A DNA stretch of 64,000 nt from Saprospiraceae bacterium (GTDB taxonomy: Bacteria; Bacteroidota; Bacteroidia; Chitinophagales; Saprospiraceae): assembly GCA_016722295.1 (NCBI GenBank), contig JADKGL010000037.1, forward strand, positions 248,001 through 312,000. The letters run 5' to 3'. Below the pieces are notes generated by a model that searched no databases, had not been told where the DNA came from, and saw only the letters and a list, made by a program, of their open reading frames with translations. This document shows, piece after piece, positions 8,153 to 17,000 of this stretch (positions are counted from its first letter, which is position 1; the number at the start of each line of letters is the position of its first letter). A program made the translations under genes and the position numbers.

Positions 8153-9637
8153 TTGATTTATACTCGCATTTTAACATTTTTAGTTCTTTCAATTCTTGTC
8201 ATTGAGCTTAATGGACAAGTGAAGGATTATGTGTCTTTTGATCAAAACACAAATCAAGTTTACACTCAGATCATTAATTTAGATTATGTTTTAGCGAAGA
8301 GAACATTGGCATCTCAAGTAATACCAAGTCGGAATAAGGTAAAGATTTTATTAGAAAATTATAATGATTTTTTTAGGCTGTTTATTCATGAGAATAAGGT
8401 GTTTTATTCTAAGACAAAGCACTTGAAAGCCGAGCGAATTGCTAAAATTCAATCGTCTTCGTTGGAAGATGAATGGAAGAATTTTTTGCAAGCTGAGATA
8501 CATTTACAATGGGCACTAGTTCATTTAAAAATGGAAGACAATTTCGCGGCATTTCAATCTACACGCCAAGCATTGGAATTGCTTGAATCAAATAAAGTAA
8601 ACTATCCAAATTTTAAATATACATATAAATCACTAGGAATCCTTCATGCAATTTTGTCAACGATACCTGAGAGTTTTACTTGGGCGACCAAATTAATGGG
8701 TTTAAGTGGCACAATAAAAGAAGCAAAACTTGAATTGGATGTTTTTTTACAGTTTGCGGAATCTGAAGATCATATGATGCTCGATGAAGCCATTGCAGCT
8801 AAAGCATTTATGCTCGCTTATTTAGAGAACAAATCAGTTGAAGCTTATCAATACCTTTCAAAGCGAATGGTTGAAGTTGATCCTAATCCATTGATGACAT
8901 TTATTCATGCGCGTATCGCTATGAGAGCTGGATACAATGATGCCACAATCAATGTAATTCAATCTCTTCCGATTGATAGTAGAAAGAAATTACCTTTTTT
9001 GGAATATTTATTAGGAATTGCGAAATTGCAAAAGCTGGATGATGGTGCAGACTCTTATTTTTTAAATTATGTGAGTACATTTCATGGAAGTTCATATATC
9101 AAAGAAGCTTATCAAAAGCTCGCATGGAATGCTTTGATCAAAGGCAATGTAATCAAATTTGAGAAATATAGAACTCTGTGTATCACTAAGGGCAGCGCGG
9201 TAACAGATGAAGATAAACAAGCACAAGCTGAAGCAAACCGTGGGGTTGCAATGCATCCTGCATTGATACAAGCTCGCTTGTTATCCGATGGTAATTATGC
9301 TATATTAGCGGAGAAAAAACTTATAACACAAGAATCATCAATTCTTTCTGATCCGAAATTTCGTTTGGAATATTTTTATCGATTGGCTAGGATATATCAG
9401 TTGCAAAAGAATAAAAAAAAGGCGTTAGAAAATTTTGAACGATCTATAAGGGAAGATCCCAGTATGAAATCATTTATGTCTTGCAATGCCTTGTTGCAAA
9501 TGGGAATAATGTTTGAAGAAGTACAAGATATTGCACAAGCCAGAAAATTTTATAAACTGGTCTTGGATCGCAGCCCAGATCAGTATGCCAGATCACTGCA
9601 TCAAAAAGCAAAAGCTGGCCTATTGAGGTTGAAATAA
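8153..9637 (+). CDS. Secreted TPR-like repeat protein, hypothetical
   Basis: A 494-residue protein starting at a TTG; the nearby ATG at 8137 is out of frame and closes at once. A signal peptide (ILTFLVLSILVIELNGQ) is followed by helical pairs that resemble tetratricopeptide repeats, most clearly at the C-terminus (LEYFYRLARIYQLQKNKKKALENF and MGIMFEEVQDIAQARKFYKLV, read here as separate short helices). The central part matches the general look of Bacteroidota periplasmic TPR proteins. No enzymatic motif was seen. Likely a periplasmic or surface scaffold; it shares its transcription direction with nif3 and the zinc-ribbon gene. Confidence 0.7.
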   Translation: MIYTRILTFLVLSILVIELNGQVKDYVSFDQNTNQVYTQIINLDYVLAKRTLASQVIPSRNKVKILLENYNDFFRLFIHENKVFYSKTKHLKAERIAKIQSSSLEDEWKNFLQAEIHLQWALVHLKMEDNFAAFQSTRQALELLESNKVNYPNFKYTYKSLGILHAILSTIPESFTWATKLMGLSGTIKEAKLELDVFLQFAESEDHMMLDEAIAAKAFMLAYLENKSVEAYQYLSKRMVEVDPNPLMTFIHARIAMRAGYNDATINVIQSLPIDSRKKLPFLEYLLGIAKLQKLDDGADSYFLNYVSTFHGSSYIKEAYQKLAWNALIKGNVIKFEKYRTLCITKGSAVTDEDKQAQAEANRGVAMHPALIQARLLSDGNYAILAEKKLITQESSILSDPKFRLEYFYRLARIYQLQKNKKKALENFERSIREDPSMKSFMSCNALLQMGIMFEEVQDIAQARKFYKLVLDRSPDQYARSLHQKAKAGLLRLK

Positions 9638-9663
9638 AATTAGTAACGGACATAAATATTAGA

Positions 9664-11190
9664 TTATTCAGAAACTGCTTTCAAATATAAAGCATCTCTC
9701 TTTAACAATTCTTCCTGAAGTTTTTTATCTCCATATAATAAATAAAGAATTGCATGCTTAATCTCTATAACTGACTGATTGGCTGTTATAAAATTGCTAT
9801 CTTTACTTGTGGTTGATCTTTCTGTAATAAATTTTTCGACATGAGGATTTGTAAAAATATCAGAGCTAGAAGATAAGTTTAATTTGTGAATAGCTTCACG
9901 ATTCTGTAGCACGAAATCTTCTGAATTGGAACTAAGCTCATTAGAGAACTCTCTTACATTGGGTTCTTTATTTTCTAGAATTATATCAGGTATTATTCCT
10001 TGTGCATTTGCTAATTTTTTATTCTTTCGAAGAGAATAGAATATTTTCTCTTGCTTTGTATTATTTTCTTGAAGAGAAATCTCAGATCCATCTTGTAAGG
10101 GTTTTTGAAGAATTCTTCCAGAAGGTAATTTATACCTTCCCGTAACTAATCTAAGTATTGAGCCATCTGCCAATTCAAAATGTTCCAAAATAGTTCCTTT
10201 GCCCACTGTATTGGTTCCTATTATCGTAGCGATATCGAGATCTTGTAATGTCCCCGCCAATATCTCTGATGCTGATGCGGTGTTTTGATTTACCAGAATT
10301 ATGATTTTATCATATTTGAAAAACGGACGTCCAAGCGTTTTATAAACTCTTGATTTAATTTTACTGCCAAATGTCTCAAACATGAATTGGTCTTTCTCTG
10401 GGATAAGTTGATTCAGGATATCGGCTACGGCTGAAACATAACCACCTGAATTATTTCTTAAGTCAAGAATTAATTTTTTAATCTTTCCATTCTGACTTTG
10501 TTGATCTAATTTTTCAATTAATTCTTGATAAGTTTTTTCTCCAAAATTATGAATTGAAACATAGACAACACCTTTTTCAGGGCTATAAGTAAAACCAATT
10601 GAGGGTAGCGCAATTTCTCGCTTTGTAAGCTCTTTAAATAGTTTGCCTGAACTTGTGTTTACTTCTAATTTTACTTTTGAGGGAGCAGATTTAATAAGGT
10701 CAATAATCTTTTTTGTTGAATATGTGCTATCAAGTATTTTTTCATTGATAGTAATAAGTTCATCTCCAAATTGAATTCCATTCTCTTGTGCAGGACTTTT
10801 ATCATAAACTTTATCAATAAAAAAACGAGATCCAACTTTTCGACATTCAATACCAACCCCAAAATAATCGCCATCCAGATCATCAATTTCTGCTTGTTTT
10901 GTTTCAAGGTTTGAGTAATTGGAGTAGGGGTCTAACTCTTGAGTAAGTCCATACAAACTTTTGTCTACAATAGTCTGATAATCTAAAGAATCATCATACT
11001 TCGAATTGATGTATGCAAAAGCATCAGTAATTTTTTGAATCGCTTTATTGGCTTCTGCAGGAAGATTTTCTGATTTCGGTTCTTTTGGAAGTTGAATTTT
11101 TGTTCCAAAAAATAACCCAACTGCACAAGCCAAGCCTAGCAAAAGTGGTAGCCATTTATTTGGCGGATTGTCATTAATTTGTGTAGACAT
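9664..11190 (-). CDS. S41 family C-terminal processing peptidase
   Basis: A 508-residue serine protease with an N-terminal membrane anchor (residues 13-30) and a periplasmic body. A PDZ domain spans about residues 100-185 (GVGIECRKVG, DKSPAQENGIQFGDEL). The catalytic core contains LILDLRNNSGGYVSAV. The nucleophile is Ser306 in TASASEIL and the general base Lys331 in TVGKGTI; the 25-residue spacing matches CtpA/Prc enzymes. The family cleaves proteins at their C-terminal ends, often for quality control or peptidoglycan hydrolase turnover. It starts 6 nt after the GAPDH stop, suggesting co-transcription. A weakly conserved C-terminal extension of about 100 residues follows. Confidence 0.92.
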   Translation of the reverse strand: MSTQINDNPPNKWLPLLLGLACAVGLFFGTKIQLPKEPKSENLPAEANKAIQKITDAFAYINSKYDDSLDYQTIVDKSLYGLTQELDPYSNYSNLETKQAEIDDLDGDYFGVGIECRKVGSRFFIDKVYDKSPAQENGIQFGDELITINEKILDSTYSTKKIIDLIKSAPSKVKLEVNTSSGKLFKELTKREIALPSIGFTYSPEKGVVYVSIHNFGEKTYQELIEKLDQQSQNGKIKKLILDLRNNSGGYVSAVADILNQLIPEKDQFMFETFGSKIKSRVYKTLGRPFFKYDKIIILVNQNTASASEILAGTLQDLDIATIIGTNTVGKGTILEHFELADGSILRLVTGRYKLPSGRILQKPLQDGSEISLQENNTKQEKIFYSLRKNKKLANAQGIIPDIILENKEPNVREFSNELSSNSEDFVLQNREAIHKLNLSSSSDIFTNPHVEKFITERSTTSKDSNFITANQSVIEIKHAILYLLYGDKKLQEELLKRDALYLKAVSE

Positions 11191-11196
11191 TTACTT

Positions 11197-12675
11197 TTAA
11201 TAGTAAGAGAATCTCCTTACTTGAGCGACATGTTTTGCCAAGCGAACTACTTGACATGTATATCCATATTCATTATCGTACCATGCGTATAGGGTCACTG
11301 TCCTTCCATCATTAGATAAGATCGTAGATGGTACATCTATAACAGAGGCAACCGTTGTGCCAACCGCATTACTCGAAACATATTCATCATTGGTGGAATA
11401 CTGCATTTGCTCCACTAAATCACCATGCAAACAGGCATGTCTTAATTTTTCTAAGATTTCCTCGCGAGTGCTGATCTTAGCTAAAGTAAGGTTTAATATG
11501 GCAAGAGATACATTCGGCACTGGAACTCGAACAGCATTTCCTGTAAGTTTTCCTTTTAGATTTGGTAACACTTTTGCTACGGCACTTGCAGCGCCAGTGC
11601 TTGTGATTACCATATTAATTGGAGCTCCTCGGCCTCTTCTTGGCTTTTTATGGAAATTGTCTAATAGATTTTGATCACTAGTATATGCATGAACAGTTTC
11701 AATATGGCCTTTTTCAATACCAAATTCATTATCAATTGTTTGAATTACGGGAACTATGGCATTGGTAGTACATGAAGCAGCACAAACCACTGTTTCAGAT
11801 TCAAAGTCAATAGTTTGATGATTTGCACCTACTACAATATTTGGAATGTCTTTGCCAGGTGCAGTCAAGATCACTTTTTGAATTCCTGGTCGGAGATGTG
11901 CACTTAATTTTTCCTTAGTATCCCACATGCCTGTATTGTCAATAAGTATAGCATCTTTGATGCCATAATCTTCATAATTAATTTCTGAAGGATCACCTGC
12001 AAAAATCATATGAATTTTGTTACCATTGATTTCAACGATATTGCCTTCTTCTAAAACTTGCACTGTACCTGGGAAAGCGCCATGAATTGAGTCAATCTCG
12101 AGTAAGGCCATTCTTTTATTGACCTCCTCTAGTCGAACTTTCATACTTGACCTCAACACAATGGCCTTTAATCTTAATTGTTCACCTCTCCCGGTGGAAG
12201 AAATAATACGTCTTGCAACTAATCTACCGATTCTACCAAAACCATAAAGCACGACATCACGGTGTGTATAAGTTTGTTCTGGATCTAGTTTTGATAAACT
12301 TAGTTTGTTCGAAACGAATTCATATAAATCTCCATCCGAGGTTTGATATTCTGAAGCAAGCTTGCCTATGTCTATGCGCGATGATCCAATAGTTTTATTA
12401 TCAAAAATTGCCTTAGCAATTTGTAGAGTAAGATTTATACTTAGCTCAGTATTGATATAATTTTTGGCAAATAAATGATAATGGATGATTTCGCTTGGCC
12501 TTACGTCATATAAGTCTCTTCTGAACAATACTAATTCTATAGACCTATCAAATCTAAGTTCTCCAACAATTTTGCTTAATTCGAGCGCTTTTTTTTCTTT
12601 TTCTCGCCACTCTTGTAATGCCAATTCAGTTGATTCGTTATATGACATTCCGTTCATATTAATAATTTTATGCAA
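11197..12675 (-). CDS. gap: Glyceraldehyde-3-phosphate dehydrogenase, long Bacteroidota form
   Basis: A 492-residue glycolytic enzyme converting glyceraldehyde 3-phosphate to 1,3-bisphosphoglycerate with NAD(P). The Rossmann motif YGFGRIGR lies at residues 144-151 and the catalytic cysteine is Cys302 in AASCTTNAIVPV; WYDNEYGYTCQVVRL near the C-terminus is the family signature. The first 140 residues are an extra N-terminal region found in long GAPDHs of this phylum, absent from the 335-residue classical enzyme. The start could also be Met7 or Met10. It lies between rpoD upstream and the S41 protease downstream on the same strand. Confidence 0.93.
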   Translation of the reverse strand: MHKIINMNGMSYNESTELALQEWREKEKKALELSKIVGELRFDRSIELVLFRRDLYDVRPSEIIHYHLFAKNYINTELSINLTLQIAKAIFDNKTIGSSRIDIGKLASEYQTSDGDLYEFVSNKLSLSKLDPEQTYTHRDVVLYGFGRIGRLVARRIISSTGRGEQLRLKAIVLRSSMKVRLEEVNKRMALLEIDSIHGAFPGTVQVLEEGNIVEINGNKIHMIFAGDPSEINYEDYGIKDAILIDNTGMWDTKEKLSAHLRPGIQKVILTAPGKDIPNIVVGANHQTIDFESETVVCAASCTTNAIVPVIQTIDNEFGIEKGHIETVHAYTSDQNLLDNFHKKPRRGRGAPINMVITSTGAASAVAKVLPNLKGKLTGNAVRVPVPNVSLAILNLTLAKISTREEILEKLRHACLHGDLVEQMQYSTNDEYVSSNAVGTTVASVIDVPSTILSNDGRTVTLYAWYDNEYGYTCQVVRLAKHVAQVRRFSYY

Positions 12676-12739
12676 AGGTCAAAAAATGAACTGTCTTAAA
12701 AAAGTTTTTAGGCTAATTTATATACAAAAAATTATAATA

Positions 12740-13609
12740 TTAAATGCCTAAATATTGCTTTAAGAGTTTGCTTCTTGTGGTAGAGCGCAATTTATTTATC
12801 GCTTTATCTTTAATTTGTCTTACACGTTCACGAGTCAAGCCAAATTTATCACCAATGTCTTCTAATGACTCTGGATGCTCTACACCCAATCCAAAATAAA
12901 GTTTAATGACATCAGCTTGTCTATCAGTCAAAGTTCCTAGAGCACGCTCTATTTCTCTCCGAAGAGAGTCTTTATATTCTAAGCGCTGGTCGGTAGCTGG
13001 AGTACTACTATTTTCTAATACATCTAATAAAGAGTTGTCTTCGCCTTCTACAAATGGCGCATCCATAGACACGTGTCTTGCTGCAACGCCTAATGTCGTT
13101 TCAACCTCTTCTGTCGGAATTTCAAGGAGAGTTGCGAGTTCTTCTGGTGATGGTTCTCTTTCAAATTCTTGTTCCAATTCAGAAAAAGCACGATTTATCT
13201 TGTTTAAGGAACCTACTTTGTTGAGTGGAAGTCTTACGATTCTTGATTGTTCTGCCAAAGCTTGCAGTATAGATTGTCTGATCCACCAAACGGCATAAGA
13301 AATAAATTTAAAACCCCTTGTTTCGTCAAATCGCTGAGCAGCTTTGATCAAACCAAGATTTCCTTCATTGATTAAATCTGAAAGTGATAATCCTTGGTTT
13401 TGGTATTGTTTTGCAACCGAAACCACAAATCTTAAATTAGCTTTTGTCAATTTTTCAAGAGCCACTTGGCTACCTTGTTTGATCAATTTGGCTAATTCTA
13501 CCTCTTCCTCAGGAGTCAAAAGGTCTACTTTTCCTATTTCTTGCAAATATTTTTCAAGGGATTGACTTTCCCTATTCGTAATTGATTTCGTAATTTTTAA
13601 CTGCCGCAT
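12740..13609 (-). CDS. rpoD: RNA polymerase primary sigma factor
   Basis: A 289-residue group 1 sigma factor. Region 1.2 is at residues 17-45, region 2 around residues 55-125 ([38 protein letters not shown]) and region 4 at the C-terminus ([15 protein letters not shown] and the helix-turn-helix [18 protein letters not shown]). Region 1.1 and the long non-conserved region of E. coli RpoD are missing, which is normal for the Bacteroidota housekeeping sigma. That sigma recognises TTTG/TAnnTTTG promoters rather than -35/-10 boxes, matching candidate boxes found in this window. The 64 bp between it and gap holds no clear terminator. Confidence 0.95.
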   Translation of the reverse strand: MRQLKITKSITNRESQSLEKYLQEIGKVDLLTPEEEVELAKLIKQGSQVALEKLTKANLRFVVSVAKQYQNQGLSLSDLINEGNLGLIKAAQRFDETRGFKFISYAVWWIRQSILQALAEQSRIVRLPLNKVGSLNKINRAFSELEQEFEREPSPEELATLLEIPTEEVETTLGVAARHVSMDAPFVEGEDNSLLDVLENSSTPATDQRLEYKDSLRREIERALGTLTDRQADVIKLYFGLGVEHPESLEDIGDKFGLTRERVRQIKDKAINKLRSTTRSKLLKQYLGI

Positions 13610-13761
13610 CCAAGATTAATTTTTCTCTCTAAATTATTGATTCACAAATGATTAGTAATTCGATGATAAGAATTTGTCACGTTGATGAACTACATGTTGA
13701 CTGAGCTTCGTTTCATTCAACATAAGGTAAGAAATAAAAATTGAATAAAAAAAGTTCATGA

Positions 13762-13796
13762 TTTTGCAAAAAAATATAGAAACAATTTTAATATTG
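13762..13796 (+). promoter_or_regulatory. Putative promoter, TTTTG-N22-TAATATTG
   Basis: TTTTG at 13762-13766 and TAATATTG at 13789-13796 (one mismatch to TAnnTTTG) are separated by 22 nt, within the 17-23 nt range of Bacteroidota promoters. The START-like gene begins 22 nt downstream of the -7 box. Confidence 0.35.
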
Positions 13797-13818
13797 CCGA
13801 GTCTTAATACATAAAAAG

Positions 13819-14193
13819 TTGAAAATTATTCAAGCTAAATTCGAATATATGTTCAAGGCCTCGCCTTCGATCATCTATCTTTTCGTGACACAACCTACAT
13901 GTTTGGTTCGCTGGTTTTGTGATAAAGTGGACAATGTGGGAGATCTTTATACCTTCTCTTGGAATGATGAAGCTGAAGAAGCTAATCTTTCTGAAGATAT
14001 AGAAGAAGAATTGGTAAAGTTCATTTGGACGGATCGCCCCGATGAATTTCTTCAATTTAGGATCTACAAAACAGATATTACCAATGAAACCATCCTAGAA
14101 GTGACGGAATGTTGTGAAGCAGATGAAGTTAAAAGCCAGAATGATATTTGGAATTCTAATATCAAAAAACTAAAAACAGCTTGTGGAGGCTAG
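13819..14193 (+). CDS. START-like (SRPBCC) domain protein
   Basis: A 124-residue small cytosolic protein starting at a TTG. The pattern of a beta strand with KFEYMFKASPSIIY, then LVRWFCDKV, DLYTFSWNDE, FIWTDRPDEFLQFRI and ILEVTECC fits the START-like domain proteins conserved in Bacteroidota, which adopt a ligand-binding helix-grip fold of the SRPBCC superfamily. Its ligand is unknown. It is monocistronic: rpoD is divergent upstream and the GWxTD gene convergent downstream. An internal Met at residue 11 falls inside the first strand and is a poor alternative start. Confidence 0.75.
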   Translation: MKIIQAKFEYMFKASPSIIYLFVTQPTCLVRWFCDKVDNVGDLYTFSWNDEAEEANLSEDIEEELVKFIWTDRPDEFLQFRIYKTDITNETILEVTECCEADEVKSQNDIWNSNIKKLKTACGG

Positions 14194-14237
14194 TGTTGAA
14201 TCACAAAGCTTTTCGATTGATTTCTTTTGAAAGTTGT

Positions 14238-15671
14238 TTAGTTATCGAAATATTCTCTAGCTCTTCGATGAAAGTTACTTTGTACCTTAGTATCATCTAT
14301 ACCATCATTTTGGATAATTTCTGATTGAACTCTTTTATAGAGTTCAGGTTCCCATCTTGGGTTGTTTCTTTCTCCTCTAGCAGTAGAATGTAGTAGTCTG
14401 AAATCTCCTCCTGCTAAGTCTGGGTTGTAAAATAAAAACTTAACATTAACTTGATTGGTTTTCACAATTTTATTATATAGCCATATCTCATAGGGAAAAG
14501 CTCCATTATCTTGATCGACAGGAATTATTTCACTAGGATTTCCATAACGCATATAAATAACACCTCGATCAGTTTCAAAACCCTTTCCAAAACCTGAATT
14601 AAACCTTGTATCTACAGCTAAAGCAGTATTTAAATATTCAAAATATTTTGACGGACTAGAGGCATCATTTGAAGCTTTTCTAAAGAAATCATAGAGATAC
14701 AGTTTTATTTCAGCAATATTTCCATTTTTCTTCAAATAATTTAAAATCGGCATATCTGTAGAGGGCACATTTGGTTTAATTGCCTTTAACATGTATTGAG
14801 CTGTATCATTAGGCAATGTTTCAAAGAATCTACGCGAAGCAGTTTCTTCATAATATACATCAACAAAACGATCCCAGAATGGATTGATACGTATAAATCC
14901 AATTTCAGTTTTTGTGACCATTGACTTATCCATTTTTAACAATTCAATTCTTAAGATATAATTACCAGAAGGAAGATTACTAATATCCTGAGTAATGATT
15001 ACTGGATTATATCTTTTTATCTCTTTTTTCTTATACCAATCAATCACTTTAGTTCGATGGAGAAGCGTGTCTATCTTTTCAATTATATAATGATGTATTA
15101 AAGACTCTTTTTGTTCTTGATTAGAATAAGTCTCATAATAAAATTGCATCAATCTATCCTGTGGCTCATAAGTATTAAAAAGTTGAGGTTCATATTGAAT
15201 ACCGTTTTTTTGGTATTTATATGTGGAATCCAAAGTATTTTTTAAAGTTGAGCAAAGCTGTATTTCTGAAATATTTATTGAAGCATTCTTAGGTTTAATT
15301 TCAACAGGGTTAAGTAGTCTATGTTCTGTTTCTATCGAATTCGAATGATTAAAAACCGATTCAATTTCATAACTACCAATTGGCAATATAATGCGCTCTA
15401 TATGAAGAATGGGATGATGTTTCTTTGATTGCTGAGTATTGAAATTATATTTCAGAGCCTTTACATATTCATTATTTTGTTTTACTAAAATTTGTAAAGC
15501 AATATGAGATGATTGGCTAGCTTCATCAATTGACATGATATAAAACAATTCTACATAAGGATTCTCATCTTGATAAAAAACTGTGCTTTGAATATAAGCA
15601 TGAACTTGGGATAAAAGTGATGATGTACAACAATTCAGTACAAAAAATAAAGAGAGTATTCTATGGAACAT
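14238..15671 (-). CDS. GWxTD domain-containing secreted protein
   Basis: A 477-residue protein with a signal peptide (about residues 1-22). The C-terminal half shows the GWxTD-domain pattern: FNSGFGKGFETDRGVIYMR-type block, GNPSEI, then FPYEIWLYNK and FLFYNPDLAGGDFRLLHS. This domain is common in Bacteroidota and Acidobacteria secreted proteins; its function is not established. The N-terminal half is likely beta-sandwich. It directly follows the small lipoprotein gene with no gap, so the two are one transcription unit, probably acting together at the envelope. Confidence 0.8.
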   Translation of the reverse strand: MFHRILSLFFVLNCCTSSLLSQVHAYIQSTVFYQDENPYVELFYIMSIDEASQSSHIALQILVKQNNEYVKALKYNFNTQQSKKHHPILHIERIILPIGSYEIESVFNHSNSIETEHRLLNPVEIKPKNASINISEIQLCSTLKNTLDSTYKYQKNGIQYEPQLFNTYEPQDRLMQFYYETYSNQEQKESLIHHYIIEKIDTLLHRTKVIDWYKKKEIKRYNPVIITQDISNLPSGNYILRIELLKMDKSMVTKTEIGFIRINPFWDRFVDVYYEETASRRFFETLPNDTAQYMLKAIKPNVPSTDMPILNYLKKNGNIAEIKLYLYDFFRKASNDASSPSKYFEYLNTALAVDTRFNSGFGKGFETDRGVIYMRYGNPSEIIPVDQDNGAFPYEIWLYNKIVKTNQVNVKFLFYNPDLAGGDFRLLHSTARGERNNPRWEPELYKRVQSEIIQNDGIDDTKVQSNFHRRAREYFDN

Positions 15672-16031
15672 TTATTGTTTAATTATAATAATTCGAAATG
15701 GAATGCCTTGGATAGTTGTAGACAATTCTAGTTGTTTATCTGAAATTATTTTAGTAATAAATTCTTGATTTAATGCTTCTAATCGCAAACTTTTTGTTTT
15801 ATGATTGATCACAAGTGATGAATTTACATCTTTACCTGTAAAATTTGTATTTATAAAATTATTGTTAAAATTAAAATTGGCACCAGCAAGAGTTTGAGTT
15901 TTAATCTCATTTCTAAAGGCTTCTTGAACAAGCCAATTTCCATTGAGATATTCCGCATCTAGCTTTGTTTCATTCTTGCATGAAAAAGTAATGGACAACA
16001 AAAGTGCAGAAAGAATTGCTATTTTTTTCAT
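15672..16031 (-). CDS. Small lipoprotein, lipocalin-like
   Basis: A 119-residue predicted lipoprotein. The lipobox is ITFSC, with Cys18 as the probable lipidation site. The mature part begins with LNGNWLVQEAF and continues as alternating strands with short loops, an arrangement seen in small lipocalin-like lipoproteins of this phylum. The family assignment rests only on the Gly-x-Trp motif and strand pattern. Its stop abuts the GWxTD start. A palindrome and a -7-like box lie in the upstream intergenic region. Confidence 0.65.
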   Translation of the reverse strand: MKKIAILSALLLSITFSCKNETKLDAEYLNGNWLVQEAFRNEIKTQTLAGANFNFNNNFINTNFTGKDVNSSLVINHKTKSLRLEALNQEFITKIISDKQLELSTTIQGIPFRIIIIKQ

Positions 16032-16064
16032 TTCAATATAACTAAAAACATAACGTTTGTAATT

Positions 16065-16082
16065 GCAATTTATATAAATTGC
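16065..16082. promoter_or_regulatory. Perfect 18 bp palindrome, operator candidate
   Basis: GCAATTTATATAAATTGC is identical to its reverse complement. It lies 5 nt downstream of a minus-strand TAAATTTG box, so it would sit at the transcription start of the lipoprotein/GWxTD unit, a position where a dimeric repressor would block transcription. Confidence 0.5.
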
Positions 16083-16153
16083 GGAGTCAAATTTATAAAA
16101 TATTTACAAGGATTAATTAAAAATATATAAATTGCAGAGAATCAAATTAATAG
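16071..16153. repeat. Imperfect direct repeat in divergent intergenic region
   Basis: The segment starting TATATAAATTGCGGAG at 16071 is repeated as TATATAAATTGCAGAG at 16124, each followed by a TCAAATT block. The two copies are about 28-30 bp long and 53 bp apart, close to five helical turns. The first copy overlaps half of the palindrome at 16065-16082. Confidence 0.6.
16088..16095 (-). promoter_or_regulatory. Putative -7 element TAAATTTG for lipoprotein/GWxTD unit
   Basis: On the minus strand these bases read TAAATTTG, a full match to TAnnTTTG, 56 nt before the ATG at 16031. No TTG at standard spacing was found upstream. Confidence 0.38.
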
Positions 16154-16157
16154 TAAT

Positions 16158-17000
16158 ATGAAATTCAATAAATGGGTATTGATTACAGGTGTTTCTTCTG
16201 GAATTGGTTTATACATAGCAAATGAAATGGTCAAAGGTCCATATCGTGTCATTGGTTCAGTTCGGGATCGCAATATCCAATATAAAACTCTTGATCCTAG
16301 AGTTGTACTTATTGAGATGGATCAGTCTTCAGAGACTTCAATTAGTAATGCTTTTCAAGTCATCAATCAAATTTTAGGCAATGAGAAACTTTTTGCATTG
16401 ATAAATAATGCTGGTATTGCAGTACCTGGACCACTAGTAGAATTACCAATAGAGCAGTTCAAAGAGCAATTTAATGTCAATTTATTTGGAGTATTGAGGT
16501 GCACACAATTGGCCTTTCCATTATTTGAAACCGGCTCTCGAATTATTAATATTAGCTCTGTCTCAGGATTGATTACTTCACCGTTCACAGGAGCATATTC
16601 TTCCTCAAAATTTGCTTTAGAAGCTTTGTCAGATGCCTTGCGAAGGGAATTAATGTTATTGGGCATAAAAGTGATACTCATAGAACCAGGACCTTTAAAA
16701 ACAAAGATTTGGCAAAAGAATTTAGGTGTTGGAGAAAATTATAAGAATTCAGTATTTTCTGATGTTTTAGCTAGAGCAGATGCAATTATTGAGGAAACAG
16801 AACGAAATGCATTGCCAGTTGAAGCTATTTGGCCAAGTATTAATAAGGCTTTAGAACTAAAAAATCCTTCCAATCGTTATATCGTGCACAAGCGCGCTTG
16901 GATGATTAAAATATTGGCACATTTTTTTCCATCTAAGTATCTTGATCAGATGATATTTAAAAATTTACGATCGCAAAATCATAAAATCAGACCTATATAA
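16158..17000 (+). CDS. Short-chain dehydrogenase/reductase (SDR)
   Basis: A 280-residue classical SDR oxidoreductase. The cofactor-binding motif TGVSSGIG (residues 10-17), the NNAG motif (about residue 88), the catalytic Ser in IINISSVSG and the YxxxK motif in GAYSSSKFALE are all present, followed by the PGPLKT loop. The substrate is not evident. Its TAA overlaps the ATG of the following M1 peptidase gene by one base (TAATG), so translation is probably coupled. It is divergent from the lipoprotein gene across a 126 bp region with operator-like repeats. Confidence 0.9.
   Translation: MKFNKWVLITGVSSGIGLYIANEMVKGPYRVIGSVRDRNIQYKTLDPRVVLIEMDQSSETSISNAFQVINQILGNEKLFALINNAGIAVPGPLVELPIEQFKEQFNVNLFGVLRCTQLAFPLFETGSRIINISSVSGLITSPFTGAYSSSKFALEALSDALRRELMLLGIKVILIEPGPLKTKIWQKNLGVGENYKNSVFSDVLARADAIIEETERNALPVEAIWPSINKALELKNPSNRYIVHKRAWMIKILAHFFPSKYLDQMIFKNLRSQNHKIRPI

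Noticed and set aside
12676..12739. Terminator between rpoD and gap
   Set aside because: Only a 6 bp A/T stem is present; too weak to support.
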